A stretch of DNA of 64,000 nt, taken from the NCBI GenBank assembly GCA_905233375.1, contig CAJOEJ010000006.1, forward strand, positions 21,602 to 85,601, in the 5' to 3' direction. Below, one piece after another: positions 25,091 through 33,562 of this stretch (positions within the stretch are counted from its first letter, which is position 1; each line of letters begins with the position of its first letter). Source of the DNA: Paludibacteraceae bacterium (lineage in GTDB: Bacteria; Bacteroidota; Bacteroidia; Bacteroidales; Paludibacteraceae). A program made the translations under genes and the position numbers. The notes beneath the pieces are model-generated. The model had not been told where the DNA came from. It saw nothing but the letters and a program-made list of their open reading frames with translations, and searched no databases.

Positions 25091-26411
25091 TCATTCCTTC
25101 CATGAGCCAGTTGGCGACGGCATCACCGGCTTTGCGGGCACCGGAGCGGAAGAAATGCACTCCGTCTTCTCCGGCAAGTCCGTTTTCCTTCCAGCGCAGC
25201 ATACTGCCGGCTCCTCCCATCCACCGGTAGAGGCTGAAATAGGCTATTCCCTCTTCCTGCGCCATCTTGCGCAGCAGTTTGTCCATATAGGGCACCATCG
25301 GGTAGGTCTGCCACTCGCCGTCCACCATGCGTATCATATCGCTCGGACCGATGAAGAGTATCGATGCGCCGGGTGCGCAGGCACGCAGGCGGTGAATCTG
25401 GTCCCGATAGCCCGATATGAACCCTCTGATGGTCTCGGGACGCTCGTTGGTCGGTATGGCGTTGCCGCCGAACTGCATGATAATGAGCCGCACGTTTTCC
25501 TGACGGTAGAAAGTCGCCAGTTGGGTGGAGTCCATTTTGGTGAACACCATGCCCAGGCATCCGCGCATGGGGATGTTATCGACGATGACACCTGTTGTCG
25601 TCTGCTGCGAGAGCCCATAGACGGCGCCCTTGCCGCTGAGACGGACGGTATCGCCGGAAAGAGAGCAGGTGATGGTACTGTCCGCGAAGATGCGCCATGT
25701 GTCATAGCGCGCCGACGGTATCTGCGGTCTGCATACCGCCGTCACCTCTTCGCTGCCGCTCACCAGGCTGTCCGCCATGACCGCCACCTGTCCCATCATG
25801 CCGTACAAGCCGTCCTGCCGCTGGTCGCGCTTGAGTCCATAGACCAGATAGCGCCTGGGTCCCTGTTTGGGCGAAACGGGTCTGCCGTTCAGGTAGATCT
25901 CCTGCCGTACGGTGCGTGACGGAATGGTCTGCGCCAGCGGTAACAAACCCGCCCCGGAACCGCCGTAGCGGCTTTGGAACAACTCGCGTATCTGCTGGGT
26001 CATGCGGTCTTCTTCGATCTGGCTGTCGCCGTAATGCACTATGCGCACGATCCGTTCGCTGCTCTCCGCCAAGGCGGCATAGAAAGTACGGAGGAACACC
26101 CGCGTGTCGGTCGTGGAGTCGATGACCAAGTTCGGCACTTCTATCGGTTTGACAGGAGCAGCCTCTTCCCGTCCCTCCCCTGAAGGGAAGGGAGATACGG
26201 TGTCTGCCGGCGCTATCGAGTCCACAAGAATCGGTTCGTCTTCTTCAAAAGATAGGTCGGGGGCAGGCTCATTGAGTTCCAGCACCTCCGCGAGCGCAGG
26301 CCAGCGCAAGGTGCGGTCACCTACCGGCACTTCGTGCGGCAGTACAAGGCATAAGACCGCCAGACAAGCCAGCACACAAGCGATGAATATGAGAACCCGA
26401 TATGGACGCAC
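25026..26411 (-). CDS. SGNH/GDSL-like hydrolase or O-acetyltransferase partner
   Basis: 461 residues with one N-terminal membrane anchor (LIFIACVLACLAVLCLVL), so the catalytic part faces the periplasm. SGNH blocks are HYGDSQIEED (block I Ser), the GGNAIP block, and the DGVHF block V Asp-x-x-His near the C-terminus. Such proteins act with MBOAT enzymes to place acetyl groups on cell-wall or exopolysaccharide (PatB/AlgJ-like role). The target polymer is unknown. The last 15 or so residues come from a 7-bp repeat, and a palindromic element encodes PFPSGEGREEA near residue 80. Confidence 0.82.
   Translation of the reverse strand: MRPYRVLIFIACVLACLAVLCLVLPHEVPVGDRTLRWPALAEVLELNEPAPDLSFEEDEPILVDSIAPADTVSPFPSGEGREEAAPVKPIEVPNLVIDSTTDTRVFLRTFYAALAESSERIVRIVHYGDSQIEEDRMTQQIRELFQSRYGGSGAGLLPLAQTIPSRTVRQEIYLNGRPVSPKQGPRRYLVYGLKRDQRQDGLYGMMGQVAVMADSLVSGSEEVTAVCRPQIPSARYDTWRIFADSTITCSLSGDTVRLSGKGAVYGLSQQTTTGVIVDNIPMRGCLGMVFTKMDSTQLATFYRQENVRLIIMQFGGNAIPTNERPETIRGFISGYRDQIHRLRACAPGASILFIGPSDMIRMVDGEWQTYPMVPYMDKLLRKMAQEEGIAYFSLYRWMGGAGSMLRWKENGLAGEDGVHFFRSGARKAGDAVANWLMEGMSKVQSDKVQSTKDEVQMPNNQ
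26166..26196. repeat. Palindromic CTCCC/GGGAG element inside the SGNH gene
   Basis: TCCCTCCCCTGAAGGGAAGG type element encoding FPSGEGREE in frame. Confidence 0.7.
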
Positions 26412-26418
26412 CTGATTG

Positions 26419-26452
26419 ATTTACAATTTACAATGTACAATGTACAAAGGAT
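26419..26452. repeat. 7-bp-period tandem repeat (TACAATG type)
   Basis: Intergenic array between trkH and the SGNH gene. Confidence 0.7.
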
Positions 26453-26473
26453 TATAGAAGCATGATATTTTTT

Positions 26474-27925
26474 CTATTTCTTCCATAACGCGCGGCTGAA
26501 GAGCAGCAGGATGGTGAAAATCTCCAGACGTCCGATGAGCATGACGAAGGTCGCTACCCATTTGGCGGCAGCCGGGAACGAGGCATAGCAACCGCTCGAA
26601 CCCCACTGACCGATGGATACGCCGACGTTACCGATCATGGAAACGGCGACACCGATCGATTCGTCAAAACCGATGCCGCATGCGCAGAAACAGAGCGAAG
26701 CGAGTACGATGATCGCCGCGTAGAAAAACATGAACGCCACCACGTTACTGGTCGTCTGTTCGCGGAGCGTGTGACCGTTGAATCGAACCGGAATGACGGC
26801 ATTGGGGTGAATACGCCGTTTGATCTCCGCATTCGCCGACTTGGCGAAGATAGCCAGACGCACCCATTTCATTCCTCCGGAAGTCGAACCCGATGCGCCG
26901 CCGGTGAACATGAGGAAGAACACCACCATCCATAATACAGGAGGCCATACCATATAATCGGACGCCACAAAACCGGTACTGGTGATGGTGGCTACCGCGG
27001 TGAAGAATCCTTTGCGTATGCTGTCCAACTGTCCGGATGTGAACCAGAGCAATCCGCCCGCCAGGATGAGTCCAGCTACCACACAGGCACTGACGTACCA
27101 GCGTGTCTCTTCATCCTGAACCATCCGTTGCGGCTTGCCACGGAACAGGTAGATGAGCTGGGTGAAATTGATACCCGACAGCAGCATGAACAGCATGATG
27201 ATCCATTGGATCGCCGGGCTGAAACCGATGACACTGTCGTTATGCGTCGCAAAACCGCCGGTTGAGATCGTTGCCATCGAATGGCATACGGCATCGAAAC
27301 GTCCCATTCCGAAAAGCCATAAGAGCACTCCTTCTCCCACGGTGAGCCCTATATAGGTCAGCCACATGTGCTTCGCCGTGTCGGCGATACGCGGGCTGAG
27401 TTTCTCGTAACTGACACCTGTCACCTCGGCGCTGTAGAGCTGCATGCCGCCCAAGCCGAACATCGGCAATATGGCGACACTGAGGACGATGATACCCATA
27501 CCGCCTATCCACTGGCTCAATGCGCGCCATAAGAGGATCGAATGGGTCTGCGCCGTGACGTCGGTGAAGACGGTGGAGCCGGTGGTGGTGAATCCCGCCA
27601 TCGTCTCGTACCAGGCGTCGGTGAGCGAAGGGAGGGCGCCGCTCAGCCAGTACGGCAACATGCCGAAGACCGAATAGACCACCCATACCGCCGCCACGAT
27701 GACGTATCCTTCCCGTTCGCCGACACGCTTCTCCGCTTTGCGCCCGGCAAGCATCATCCACCAGCTGGTCAGCCATGCGATGGCGGACGAAGCGACCCAT
27801 GCGCCCAGATCCGGCTCGTCGTACCACCACGCGGTGACGGTAGGAATGAGCATGAACAGCGCCTCGAGCGTCGTGAGGACACCCATCGTCTTGAATACCA
27901 AACGCCAGTTGAACAATCGTGTCAT
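26474..27925 (-). CDS. trkH: Trk-type potassium uptake membrane protein TrkH
   Basis: 483 residues with the four-fold membrane-pore-membrane arrangement of Trk/Ktr channels. Selectivity-loop regions include AGFTTTGSTVF, ISTGGFATHN, ITSTGFVASDY and the final NVGVSIG near the C-terminus. It is the inner-membrane potassium pathway controlled by TrkA. It overlaps trkA by four bases (ATGA), so the two are cotranslated. Confidence 0.93.
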   Translation of the reverse strand: MTRLFNWRLVFKTMGVLTTLEALFMLIPTVTAWWYDEPDLGAWVASSAIAWLTSWWMMLAGRKAEKRVGEREGYVIVAAVWVVYSVFGMLPYWLSGALPSLTDAWYETMAGFTTTGSTVFTDVTAQTHSILLWRALSQWIGGMGIIVLSVAILPMFGLGGMQLYSAEVTGVSYEKLSPRIADTAKHMWLTYIGLTVGEGVLLWLFGMGRFDAVCHSMATISTGGFATHNDSVIGFSPAIQWIIMLFMLLSGINFTQLIYLFRGKPQRMVQDEETRWYVSACVVAGLILAGGLLWFTSGQLDSIRKGFFTAVATITSTGFVASDYMVWPPVLWMVVFFLMFTGGASGSTSGGMKWVRLAIFAKSANAEIKRRIHPNAVIPVRFNGHTLREQTTSNVVAFMFFYAAIIVLASLCFCACGIGFDESIGVAVSMIGNVGVSIGQWGSSGCYASFPAAAKWVATFVMLIGRLEIFTILLLFSRALWKK

Positions 27926-29256
27926 TTGAAGAACCGCTCTAAGTTACGTATTACATGACTCTTGCAGAATACCACCACGAGGTCACCTGCAATGATCTGC
28001 GTGTCGCCGTTCACCAATATACCTTCTCCTGCCCGGACGATACCGCCTATGTTGGCTTCGTCCGGCAGATCCATGTCTCTCACTTTGTGGCGGGTGATGG
28101 TACTGCCTTCTTTGGCGAAGAACTCCACTATCTCGGCATCGGCGCTCGTCAGGTTGTGTACGCCGCGAACGGACGCGTCCAGCAGCATCTGGTAGATATA
28201 GGATGCGGTGATGGTCTTTTTGTTGAGTACGGTACCGATATCCAATCCTTCCGCCATCGGGATATAATCGAGGTTCTCCACCTCGGCGATGGTCTTGCGG
28301 ACACCGAACCGTTTGGCGGCAAGGCAGGCGAAGATGTTGGCTTCACTGCTGTCCGTGACGGCAACGAATGCGTCCGCGTCCTGGATGCCTTCCTCTTTGA
28401 GCACGCTCATGTCGCTTCCGTCATCGTTGATGATGAGGGCGTCCGGCACTTTCTCGCTCAGGATATTGCACAACTCGCGGTCCCGCTCGATGATCTTGAT
28501 ATCCATCTCGTCCGCCAGCTCCGTTGCCGCTTTGCGGGCGATACGTCCGCCGCCGAAGAAGATGACGTTTTTGATCTCCCGTTTGTTCTTGCCCAGCTCT
28601 TCCCGCATGAACTCCATGTTCTCTTTGGGACACATGCAGTACACCATGTCGCCTTCGAGCACCGTATCTTGTCCGCGCGGGATGATGGTCTCTTGGTCGC
28701 GCTTGATGGCGACGATGCGGTATTTGCCGTGGTTATAGACACCGGAGGCGAAGGTTCGTCCGAGTATTTTCGCCGTGCTGCGCACTTTGATGATACACAG
28801 CTCCAGTGCGCCCTGGCATAGATGCAGATGGTAACGCATCCAGTTGGTTCGCAGGCTCTCTTCGATCTCGTTCGCCGCCAGCACCTCCGGATAGATGAGG
28901 TGGTTCAGACCCATCTGCTCGAAGAATTTCTTGTTCTCCGGCAGCAGGTACTCGTAGTTGTCGATACGCGCCAGGGTACGCTTGGCGCCCAGGGAGTTGG
29001 CAATGAGGCATGCCGTCATATTCTCCGTCTCATGGGGCGTAACGGAGATGAACAGGTCACACCCGTTCACCCCTGCATCCCGCAGGTCGCGGATAGAGGT
29101 GGGGTTGCCCACTTTGGTCAGCATGTCGTAGTTGGCGCTCAGGTCACCCAAACGCTCCGGTTGCTCGTCCAGGAGGCTGATTTCCATATCTTCCCGGCTC
29201 AGCAGTTTGGCGAGGTGGGTTCCTACTTCTCCAGCGCCTGCAATAACGATTCGCAT
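27922..29256 (-). CDS. trkA: Trk potassium system NAD-binding regulator TrkA
   Basis: 444 residues with two tandem RCK modules. The first opens MRIVIAGAGEVGTHLAKLLS (GxGxxG nucleotide motif); the second begins near NVIFFGGGRIARKAA. Each is followed by a TrkA-C domain. It binds NAD(H)/ATP and gates TrkH on the cytoplasmic side. It overlaps the 3' end of dxs by 34 bases and trkH by four, so dxs-trkA-trkH form one dense unit. Confidence 0.94.
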   Translation of the reverse strand: MRIVIAGAGEVGTHLAKLLSREDMEISLLDEQPERLGDLSANYDMLTKVGNPTSIRDLRDAGVNGCDLFISVTPHETENMTACLIANSLGAKRTLARIDNYEYLLPENKKFFEQMGLNHLIYPEVLAANEIEESLRTNWMRYHLHLCQGALELCIIKVRSTAKILGRTFASGVYNHGKYRIVAIKRDQETIIPRGQDTVLEGDMVYCMCPKENMEFMREELGKNKREIKNVIFFGGGRIARKAATELADEMDIKIIERDRELCNILSEKVPDALIINDDGSDMSVLKEEGIQDADAFVAVTDSSEANIFACLAAKRFGVRKTIAEVENLDYIPMAEGLDIGTVLNKKTITASYIYQMLLDASVRGVHNLTSADAEIVEFFAKEGSTITRHKVRDMDLPDEANIGGIVRAGEGILVNGDTQIIAGDLVVVFCKSHVIRNLERFFK

Positions 29257-31169
29257 AATCCTTCTTTATCGAGTTTTAACAGATGATATAATTCTTTTGT
29301 GCTTCCATGCTCGACGAACCGGTCGTTCACGCCCAGCCGGATGACACGCGGCGTGTATCCGTGATCCGCCATCCATTCGAGTACGGCGCTGCCCAATCCT
29401 CCGGCTGTCATGCCGTCTTCGGCGGTGATGATGGTACGGAAATGCTGACCCGCTTCGTGCAGGATGGTTTCGTCCATCGGCTTCAACCAACGCATGTCGT
29501 AATGAGCAATGCCGCCTTTGTACATTGTACTTTGTCCCTTTGTCACTTCCTCAATGGCTTCGCTCATGGTGTTGCCGATGGCTCCGATGGTCAGGACGGC
29601 GATGTCTTTGCCGTCACGCAGCTTCACGCCTTTGCCGTATTCGACCTGTGTACTTTCCTCTTGTGCATCCGGTGTGCGTCCCCGCGGGTAGCGGATGGCA
29701 ACGGGTCCTTCGATCGTTCCGGCTAAGGTCATCATCTGCCGCAAGTCTTCGGCGGTACGCGGGGCGCAGATCTGCATGTTTGGTATCGGTCGCAGGTACG
29801 CGAGGTCGAGTAACCCGTGATGCGTGGCGCCGTCGTTGCCCACAATACCCGCGCGGTCAATACACAAGACCACATGCAGGTTCTGCAGTGCCACATCGTG
29901 GACGATATTGTCGTATGCCCGTTGCAGGAAGGTGGAGTAGATATTGCAGTAGGGCATCATGCCGGCTTTGGCGAGTCCGGCGCTGAAAGTAACGGCGTGC
30001 CCTTCGGCGATACCGACATCGAACACGCGGTCAGGCAGCTCTTTCTGCATGATGCTCATGGAGCAACCCGAGGGCATCGCCGGAGTGATACCCACTATTT
30101 TCTCATTCCCCTTCGCCAACTCTAACAGCTTCTCTCCGAACACCTCCTGCCATAACGGCGGTATATCCTTTGTACGTTGTACATCGTCACTTTGTACATC
30201 AACGGAACGAAGTCCCGTCTCCACGTCAAACTCTCCCGGAGCATGCCAAACGGTCTGGTCGTTCTCCGCCGGGGCGTATCCTTTGCCTTTCTTCGTGATG
30301 ATATGCAGCACTTTGGGACCGCGGTGGTTCTTGATCTCGCTCAATATACGTACCAATCCTTCCACATCGTGTCCGTCGGTAGGACCGAAATAGCGGATGT
30401 TGAGACCCGTGAAGATATTGCTCGGCTGCTTGCTCAGTACGGCTTTGAGGCTGTTGTTGCGCCGGAGGATAGCACGTCTCTTGCGCTCGTCCACCAGGTG
30501 CATTTTCGCTGCCAGCTGATACAGCCGCCATCTCCATTTGTTGTACGTCTGGCTGGTCGTCAGGTCCACGAGGTACTGCGTGAAACCGCCCTTGAGCGGG
30601 TCGATCGCCATGTGGTTGTCGTTGAGCACGATGAGCAGGTTGTTCTTGTCCATCGAGGTGTTGTTCAACCCCTCGAATGCGAGTCCGCCGGTCATCGCTC
30701 CGTCGCCGATAATGGCTACTACATTCCGTTGGACGTGGTCCTTTGTCCTTTGTCCTTTGTCCCTTTGTACATTTGCAATCTCGATTCCCAGCGCCGCTGA
30801 AATCGAGTTGCTGGCGTGTCCGGCGATGAACGCATCGTACTCGCTCTCCGCCGGATTGGTGAACGGACTCAGCCCTTTGAACTGACGGTTCGTATGGAAA
30901 CGGTCACGACGACCTGTGAGGATCTTGTGCGCGTATGCCTGATGTCCCACATCCCATACCAGCTGGTCGTTCGGCGTGTCGAATACATAGTGCAAAGCCA
31001 CCGTCAGTTCGATCGCTCCTAACGACGAACCTAAATGCCCGGGGTTCTTGCTCAGCGCCTCGATGATGAACTGGCGCAACTCCGCACAGACGGATGGCAG
31101 TTCCTCCACCTTCAACTTCTTCAAGTCCGCCGGCGAGTCAATATGATTTATATAGTTATAATCCATCAA
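29223..31169 (-). CDS. dxs: 1-deoxy-D-xylulose-5-phosphate synthase with repeat-encoded loops
   Basis: 648 residues against about 620-635 in the family. The N-terminal half has the thiamine-diphosphate motif GDGAMTGG...N, with GHLGSSLGAIELTVALHYVF; the second half has VGIAEGHAVTFSAGLAKAG. It condenses pyruvate and glyceraldehyde 3-phosphate for isoprenoid, thiamine and PLP synthesis. Three separate 7-bp repeats are in frame: NVQRDKGQRTKDHVQRN just before the GDG motif, VQSDDVQRTKD between domains, and KGQSTMYKG before the C-terminal domain. All sit where family loops vary. Confidence 0.94.
   Translation of the reverse strand: MMDYNYINHIDSPADLKKLKVEELPSVCAELRQFIIEALSKNPGHLGSSLGAIELTVALHYVFDTPNDQLVWDVGHQAYAHKILTGRRDRFHTNRQFKGLSPFTNPAESEYDAFIAGHASNSISAALGIEIANVQRDKGQRTKDHVQRNVVAIIGDGAMTGGLAFEGLNNTSMDKNNLLIVLNDNHMAIDPLKGGFTQYLVDLTTSQTYNKWRWRLYQLAAKMHLVDERKRRAILRRNNSLKAVLSKQPSNIFTGLNIRYFGPTDGHDVEGLVRILSEIKNHRGPKVLHIITKKGKGYAPAENDQTVWHAPGEFDVETGLRSVDVQSDDVQRTKDIPPLWQEVFGEKLLELAKGNEKIVGITPAMPSGCSMSIMQKELPDRVFDVGIAEGHAVTFSAGLAKAGMMPYCNIYSTFLQRAYDNIVHDVALQNLHVVLCIDRAGIVGNDGATHHGLLDLAYLRPIPNMQICAPRTAEDLRQMMTLAGTIEGPVAIRYPRGRTPDAQEESTQVEYGKGVKLRDGKDIAVLTIGAIGNTMSEAIEEVTKGQSTMYKGGIAHYDMRWLKPMDETILHEAGQHFRTIITAEDGMTAGGLGSAVLEWMADHGYTPRVIRLGVNDRFVEHGSTKELYHLLKLDKEGLCESLLQALEK
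29515..29548. repeat. 7-bp-period tandem repeat inside dxs, site 1
   Basis: TTTGTAC/TTTGTCC units encode TKGQSTMYKG in frame. Confidence 0.85.
30167..30200. repeat. 7-bp-period tandem repeat inside dxs, site 2
   Basis: Degenerate TTTGTAC units encode VQSDDVQRTKD in frame. Confidence 0.8.
30739..30774. repeat. 7-bp-period tandem repeat inside dxs, site 3
   Basis: CTTTGTC repeated four times or more encodes VQRDKGQRTKD in frame, 10 residues before the GDG cofactor motif. Confidence 0.85.
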
Positions 31170-31189
31170 AGTTATTTACGATTTGACGA

Positions 31190-31236
31190 TTTCTTAATTC
31201 TTAATTCAAAATTCTTAATTCTTAATTCTCAATTAC
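31190..31236. repeat. 7-bp-period tandem repeat (TTCTTAA type)
   Basis: Intergenic array between dxs and the NadR-like kinase gene. Confidence 0.75.
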
Positions 31237-31714
31237 CTTCGTGTTCCACCAGGTAGTACGGTATTCCCAATGCCTCTATCTCCGTTCGGTACCGCTCGAA
31301 CAGCCTCTTGCGCTGCCCGTCCGATCCGTTATAGCGTGCGCCGTCCTGGATCCAGGGCAAGTCCGGGCTGGTCAGCAGATAGACATCCATCGGGTAACGT
31401 CGTATTGCTTCCTCCAGCCATTCCGGCACCTGACCGAACGCCTCATCGAACCATACTTTGGTGATGATCAGTTCGGTGTCGAAGAACAAGACCGTTTCCC
31501 TTCGTGCATGCTCCTGCTCCAGACACTGCATCTGTTCTGTCTGATACCGGGCTATCCCGCATAACTCATCCCACGTGATATCCGTACTGCCCTTGGCTTC
31601 GACATACGTCCGCGCGTACTCCGGGATGTACAGACCCTCATACCGTTTCGCCAGATAACGTGCCAGCGTACTTTTACCGCTTGCTTCCGGTCCGATGATA
31701 CCAACTCTGAACAT
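31229..31714 (-). CDS. NadR-like P-loop ATPase/kinase
   Basis: 161 residues from MFRVGIIGPEASGKST; a much longer in-frame reading upstream is antisense to feoB and is rejected. The P-loop GPEASGKST is at residues 8-16, followed by YIPEYARTYVE and VLFFDTELIITKVW, the pattern of the AAA_28/NadR kinase domain. In NadR this domain phosphorylates nicotinamide riboside. The DNA-binding and adenylyltransferase domains are absent, so the substrate is uncertain. It is transcribed divergently from feoB with its own promoter. Confidence 0.82.
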   Translation of the reverse strand: MFRVGIIGPEASGKSTLARYLAKRYEGLYIPEYARTYVEAKGSTDITWDELCGIARYQTEQMQCLEQEHARRETVLFFDTELIITKVWFDEAFGQVPEWLEEAIRRYPMDVYLLTSPDLPWIQDGARYNGSDGQRKRLFERYRTEIEALGIPYYLVEHEGN

Positions 31715-31745
31715 CCCTTTTTCGCTCTTTTCACCTTTGCGGCTG

Positions 31746-31777
31746 CAAAGGTACGCATTTTTCCGCATATATGCAAA
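31746..31777 (-). promoter_or_regulatory. Bacteroidota-type promoter for the NadR-like gene
   Basis: Minus-strand TTTG and TACCTTTG separated by 20 nt, about 32 nt before the ATG. Confidence 0.75.
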
Positions 31778-31859
31778 TAAAAAACAAAAAAAGTTTGTAA
31801 ACACCCTCAATTGCATGCAAAGAAAGACGCTGTTCGCTAAAAATCCCCATAAATAGGTA

Positions 31860-31890
31860 TTGCGTATGTCCAAAAAAAGCAGTACTTTTG
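31860..31890 (+). promoter_or_regulatory. Bacteroidota-type promoter for feoB
   Basis: TTG (31860-31862), 20-nt spacer, TACTTTTG (31883-31890). The GTG start follows only four bases later. The promoter is almost identical to the tRNA-Ala promoter (GCAGTACTTTTGC in both). Confidence 0.8.
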
Positions 31891-31894
31891 CAGC

Positions 31895-33562
31895 GTGAAA
31901 AAAATTGCGGTTATAGGATTGCCCAAAAGCGGCAAATCGTCCCTCTGTCAGGCATTGCAGGAGCGTGCGGAACGGAGCGGCGCGGATATGCAGTTCGTGG
32001 AGGTGCATCATCCGGACGAGTTGCATGCGCATGCATATGAAGTGGTATTGCAGGTGGTGGATGCCACGCGGCTGGAGGAGTCGCTGTTGCTCACGCCGCA
32101 TATTATCGACGAGCATGAGAAAATCGTCCTTGCCATCGGTCGGTATGACCTGCTGCTGGAAACGGACCACTCGCTGAATATGCCCCTGTTGGAGCAGCTC
32201 ATTGGTGTGCCTGCCTGCCGTCTGTCGGTGCGCAAGAACTACGGGCTGGAGAACTGCCTGTCGGTCGTACAGGAGGTCGCGGCGCGTCCGGCATCCAAGG
32301 CGCATCCTATCTACCACCTGCGTGACCAGGGCGACGAGGACACCTACCGCGCCTATGTACACGGCGTGCTGACGCAGACACTCAAGCACGCGGCGAACGA
32401 CCAGAACCAGACGGCGCTTGAGCGTATCGACAAAGTGCTGACCAATCCGTGGCTCGGATTCCCGATCATGATAGCCATTCTCTATACGGTGTTCTGGTGT
32501 ACGTTTGCGTTGGGTGCCATCCCGCAGGAGTGGATCGCTTCCGGTGTCGATTGGCTCGTCGGTGTCTGTCATGCGCATATGGCGGAGGGATGGTTCAGCG
32601 GCTTGCTCATCGACGGTGTGCTGCAAGGGGTCGGAGCCGTGCTGGCATTCCTGCCCAACATCATCATCTTGTTCTTTTTCATCTCTCTGATGGAGGACAG
32701 CGGTTATATGGCGCGTGAGGCGTACCTGATGGATACAATCATGCACCGTGTGGGATTGCACGGACGCAGTTTCATCCCGATGCTGATGGGGTTCGGGTGC
32801 AACGTGCCGGCTATCATGGCGGCGAAAGATATCCAGAACCCCAAGGATCGTGTGCTGACGATGCTCATGGTACCGTTTATGTCCTGCTCGGCACGCCTGC
32901 CGGTATATATGCTCTTCGTGGATACGTTCTTCGAGCGGCACAAGGCGCTGGTCATGATCTCGCTGTATGCCATCGGTATCACCTTGTCTATTCTCTTTGC
33001 CATTATCATGAAGCGTACGCGCTGGTTCCGCCAGCCCGACGGCGATACGGTCAACGAGTTGCCGGAGTTCCGTCTCCCGCGTGCCCGTAACACGCTCGCG
33101 CATATTTGGGAGCGCGTCGCGGATTATTTGCAGAAGATATGTACGGTCATCTTGTGGGCGTCCATCATCATCTGGGCGTTGGAGTATTTCCCGGGTCAGG
33201 ATCTGAATGACCTTGAGCACTCGTATCTGGCTGCCATCGGTCAGTTCGTCTCGCCGCTCATGGAGCCCCTGGGCTTCGATTGGAAGATGTCGGTGTGTCT
33301 GCTGACGGGTCTTCCGGCGAAAGAGGCGATCGTGTCCACGATGGCGATTCTCTACGGCGGGGACATCTCGGCGGCAGGATTCACGCCGCTCACGGCGTTC
33401 TCCTTCATGCTCTTTGTGCTGCTGTATTTCCCCTGCGTGGCAACAGTAGCAACCCTTCGCCGCGAAGCCGGACGGGGATGGGCTTGGTTCACGGTCGTGC
33501 ACAGTTTGTTGCTTGCATGGCTCATTTCGTTTATCGTATATCAAATAGGTAGTTTGTTATGA
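31895..33562 (+). CDS. feoB: FeoB-like ferrous iron transporter with degenerate G domain
   Basis: 555 residues from a GTG start, against about 700-830 for typical FeoB. The membrane part is well conserved, including GFGCNVPAIMAAKDI and FMSCSARLPVYMLF gate motifs, for Fe2+ uptake over the inner membrane. The N-terminal G domain is shortened: a P-loop remains (GLPKSGKSS, 8-16), but the G2 threonine region and the G3 DxPG motif are missing between residue 20 and VVDAT (54-58). G4 NxxD has become GRYD (82-85). GTP hydrolysis as in normal FeoB is therefore doubtful. No FeoA is fused or adjacent. It overlaps the next gene by four bases. Predicted mRNA is nearly leaderless. Confidence 0.88.
   Translation: MKKIAVIGLPKSGKSSLCQALQERAERSGADMQFVEVHHPDELHAHAYEVVLQVVDATRLEESLLLTPHIIDEHEKIVLAIGRYDLLLETDHSLNMPLLEQLIGVPACRLSVRKNYGLENCLSVVQEVAARPASKAHPIYHLRDQGDEDTYRAYVHGVLTQTLKHAANDQNQTALERIDKVLTNPWLGFPIMIAILYTVFWCTFALGAIPQEWIASGVDWLVGVCHAHMAEGWFSGLLIDGVLQGVGAVLAFLPNIIILFFFISLMEDSGYMAREAYLMDTIMHRVGLHGRSFIPMLMGFGCNVPAIMAAKDIQNPKDRVLTMLMVPFMSCSARLPVYMLFVDTFFERHKALVMISLYAIGITLSILFAIIMKRTRWFRQPDGDTVNELPEFRLPRARNTLAHIWERVADYLQKICTVILWASIIIWALEYFPGQDLNDLEHSYLAAIGQFVSPLMEPLGFDWKMSVCLLTGLPAKEAIVSTMAILYGGDISAAGFTPLTAFSFMLFVLLYFPCVATVATLRREAGRGWAWFTVVHSLLLAWLISFIVYQIGSLL

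Noticed and set aside
31715..33544. Long open frame (about 610 residues) antisense to feoB, continuous with the NadR-like gene
   Set aside because: It is the complement of a conserved membrane transporter, has low-complexity Arg/His/Gln-rich composition, and the NadR-like kinase has a natural start and promoter at 31714-31777.
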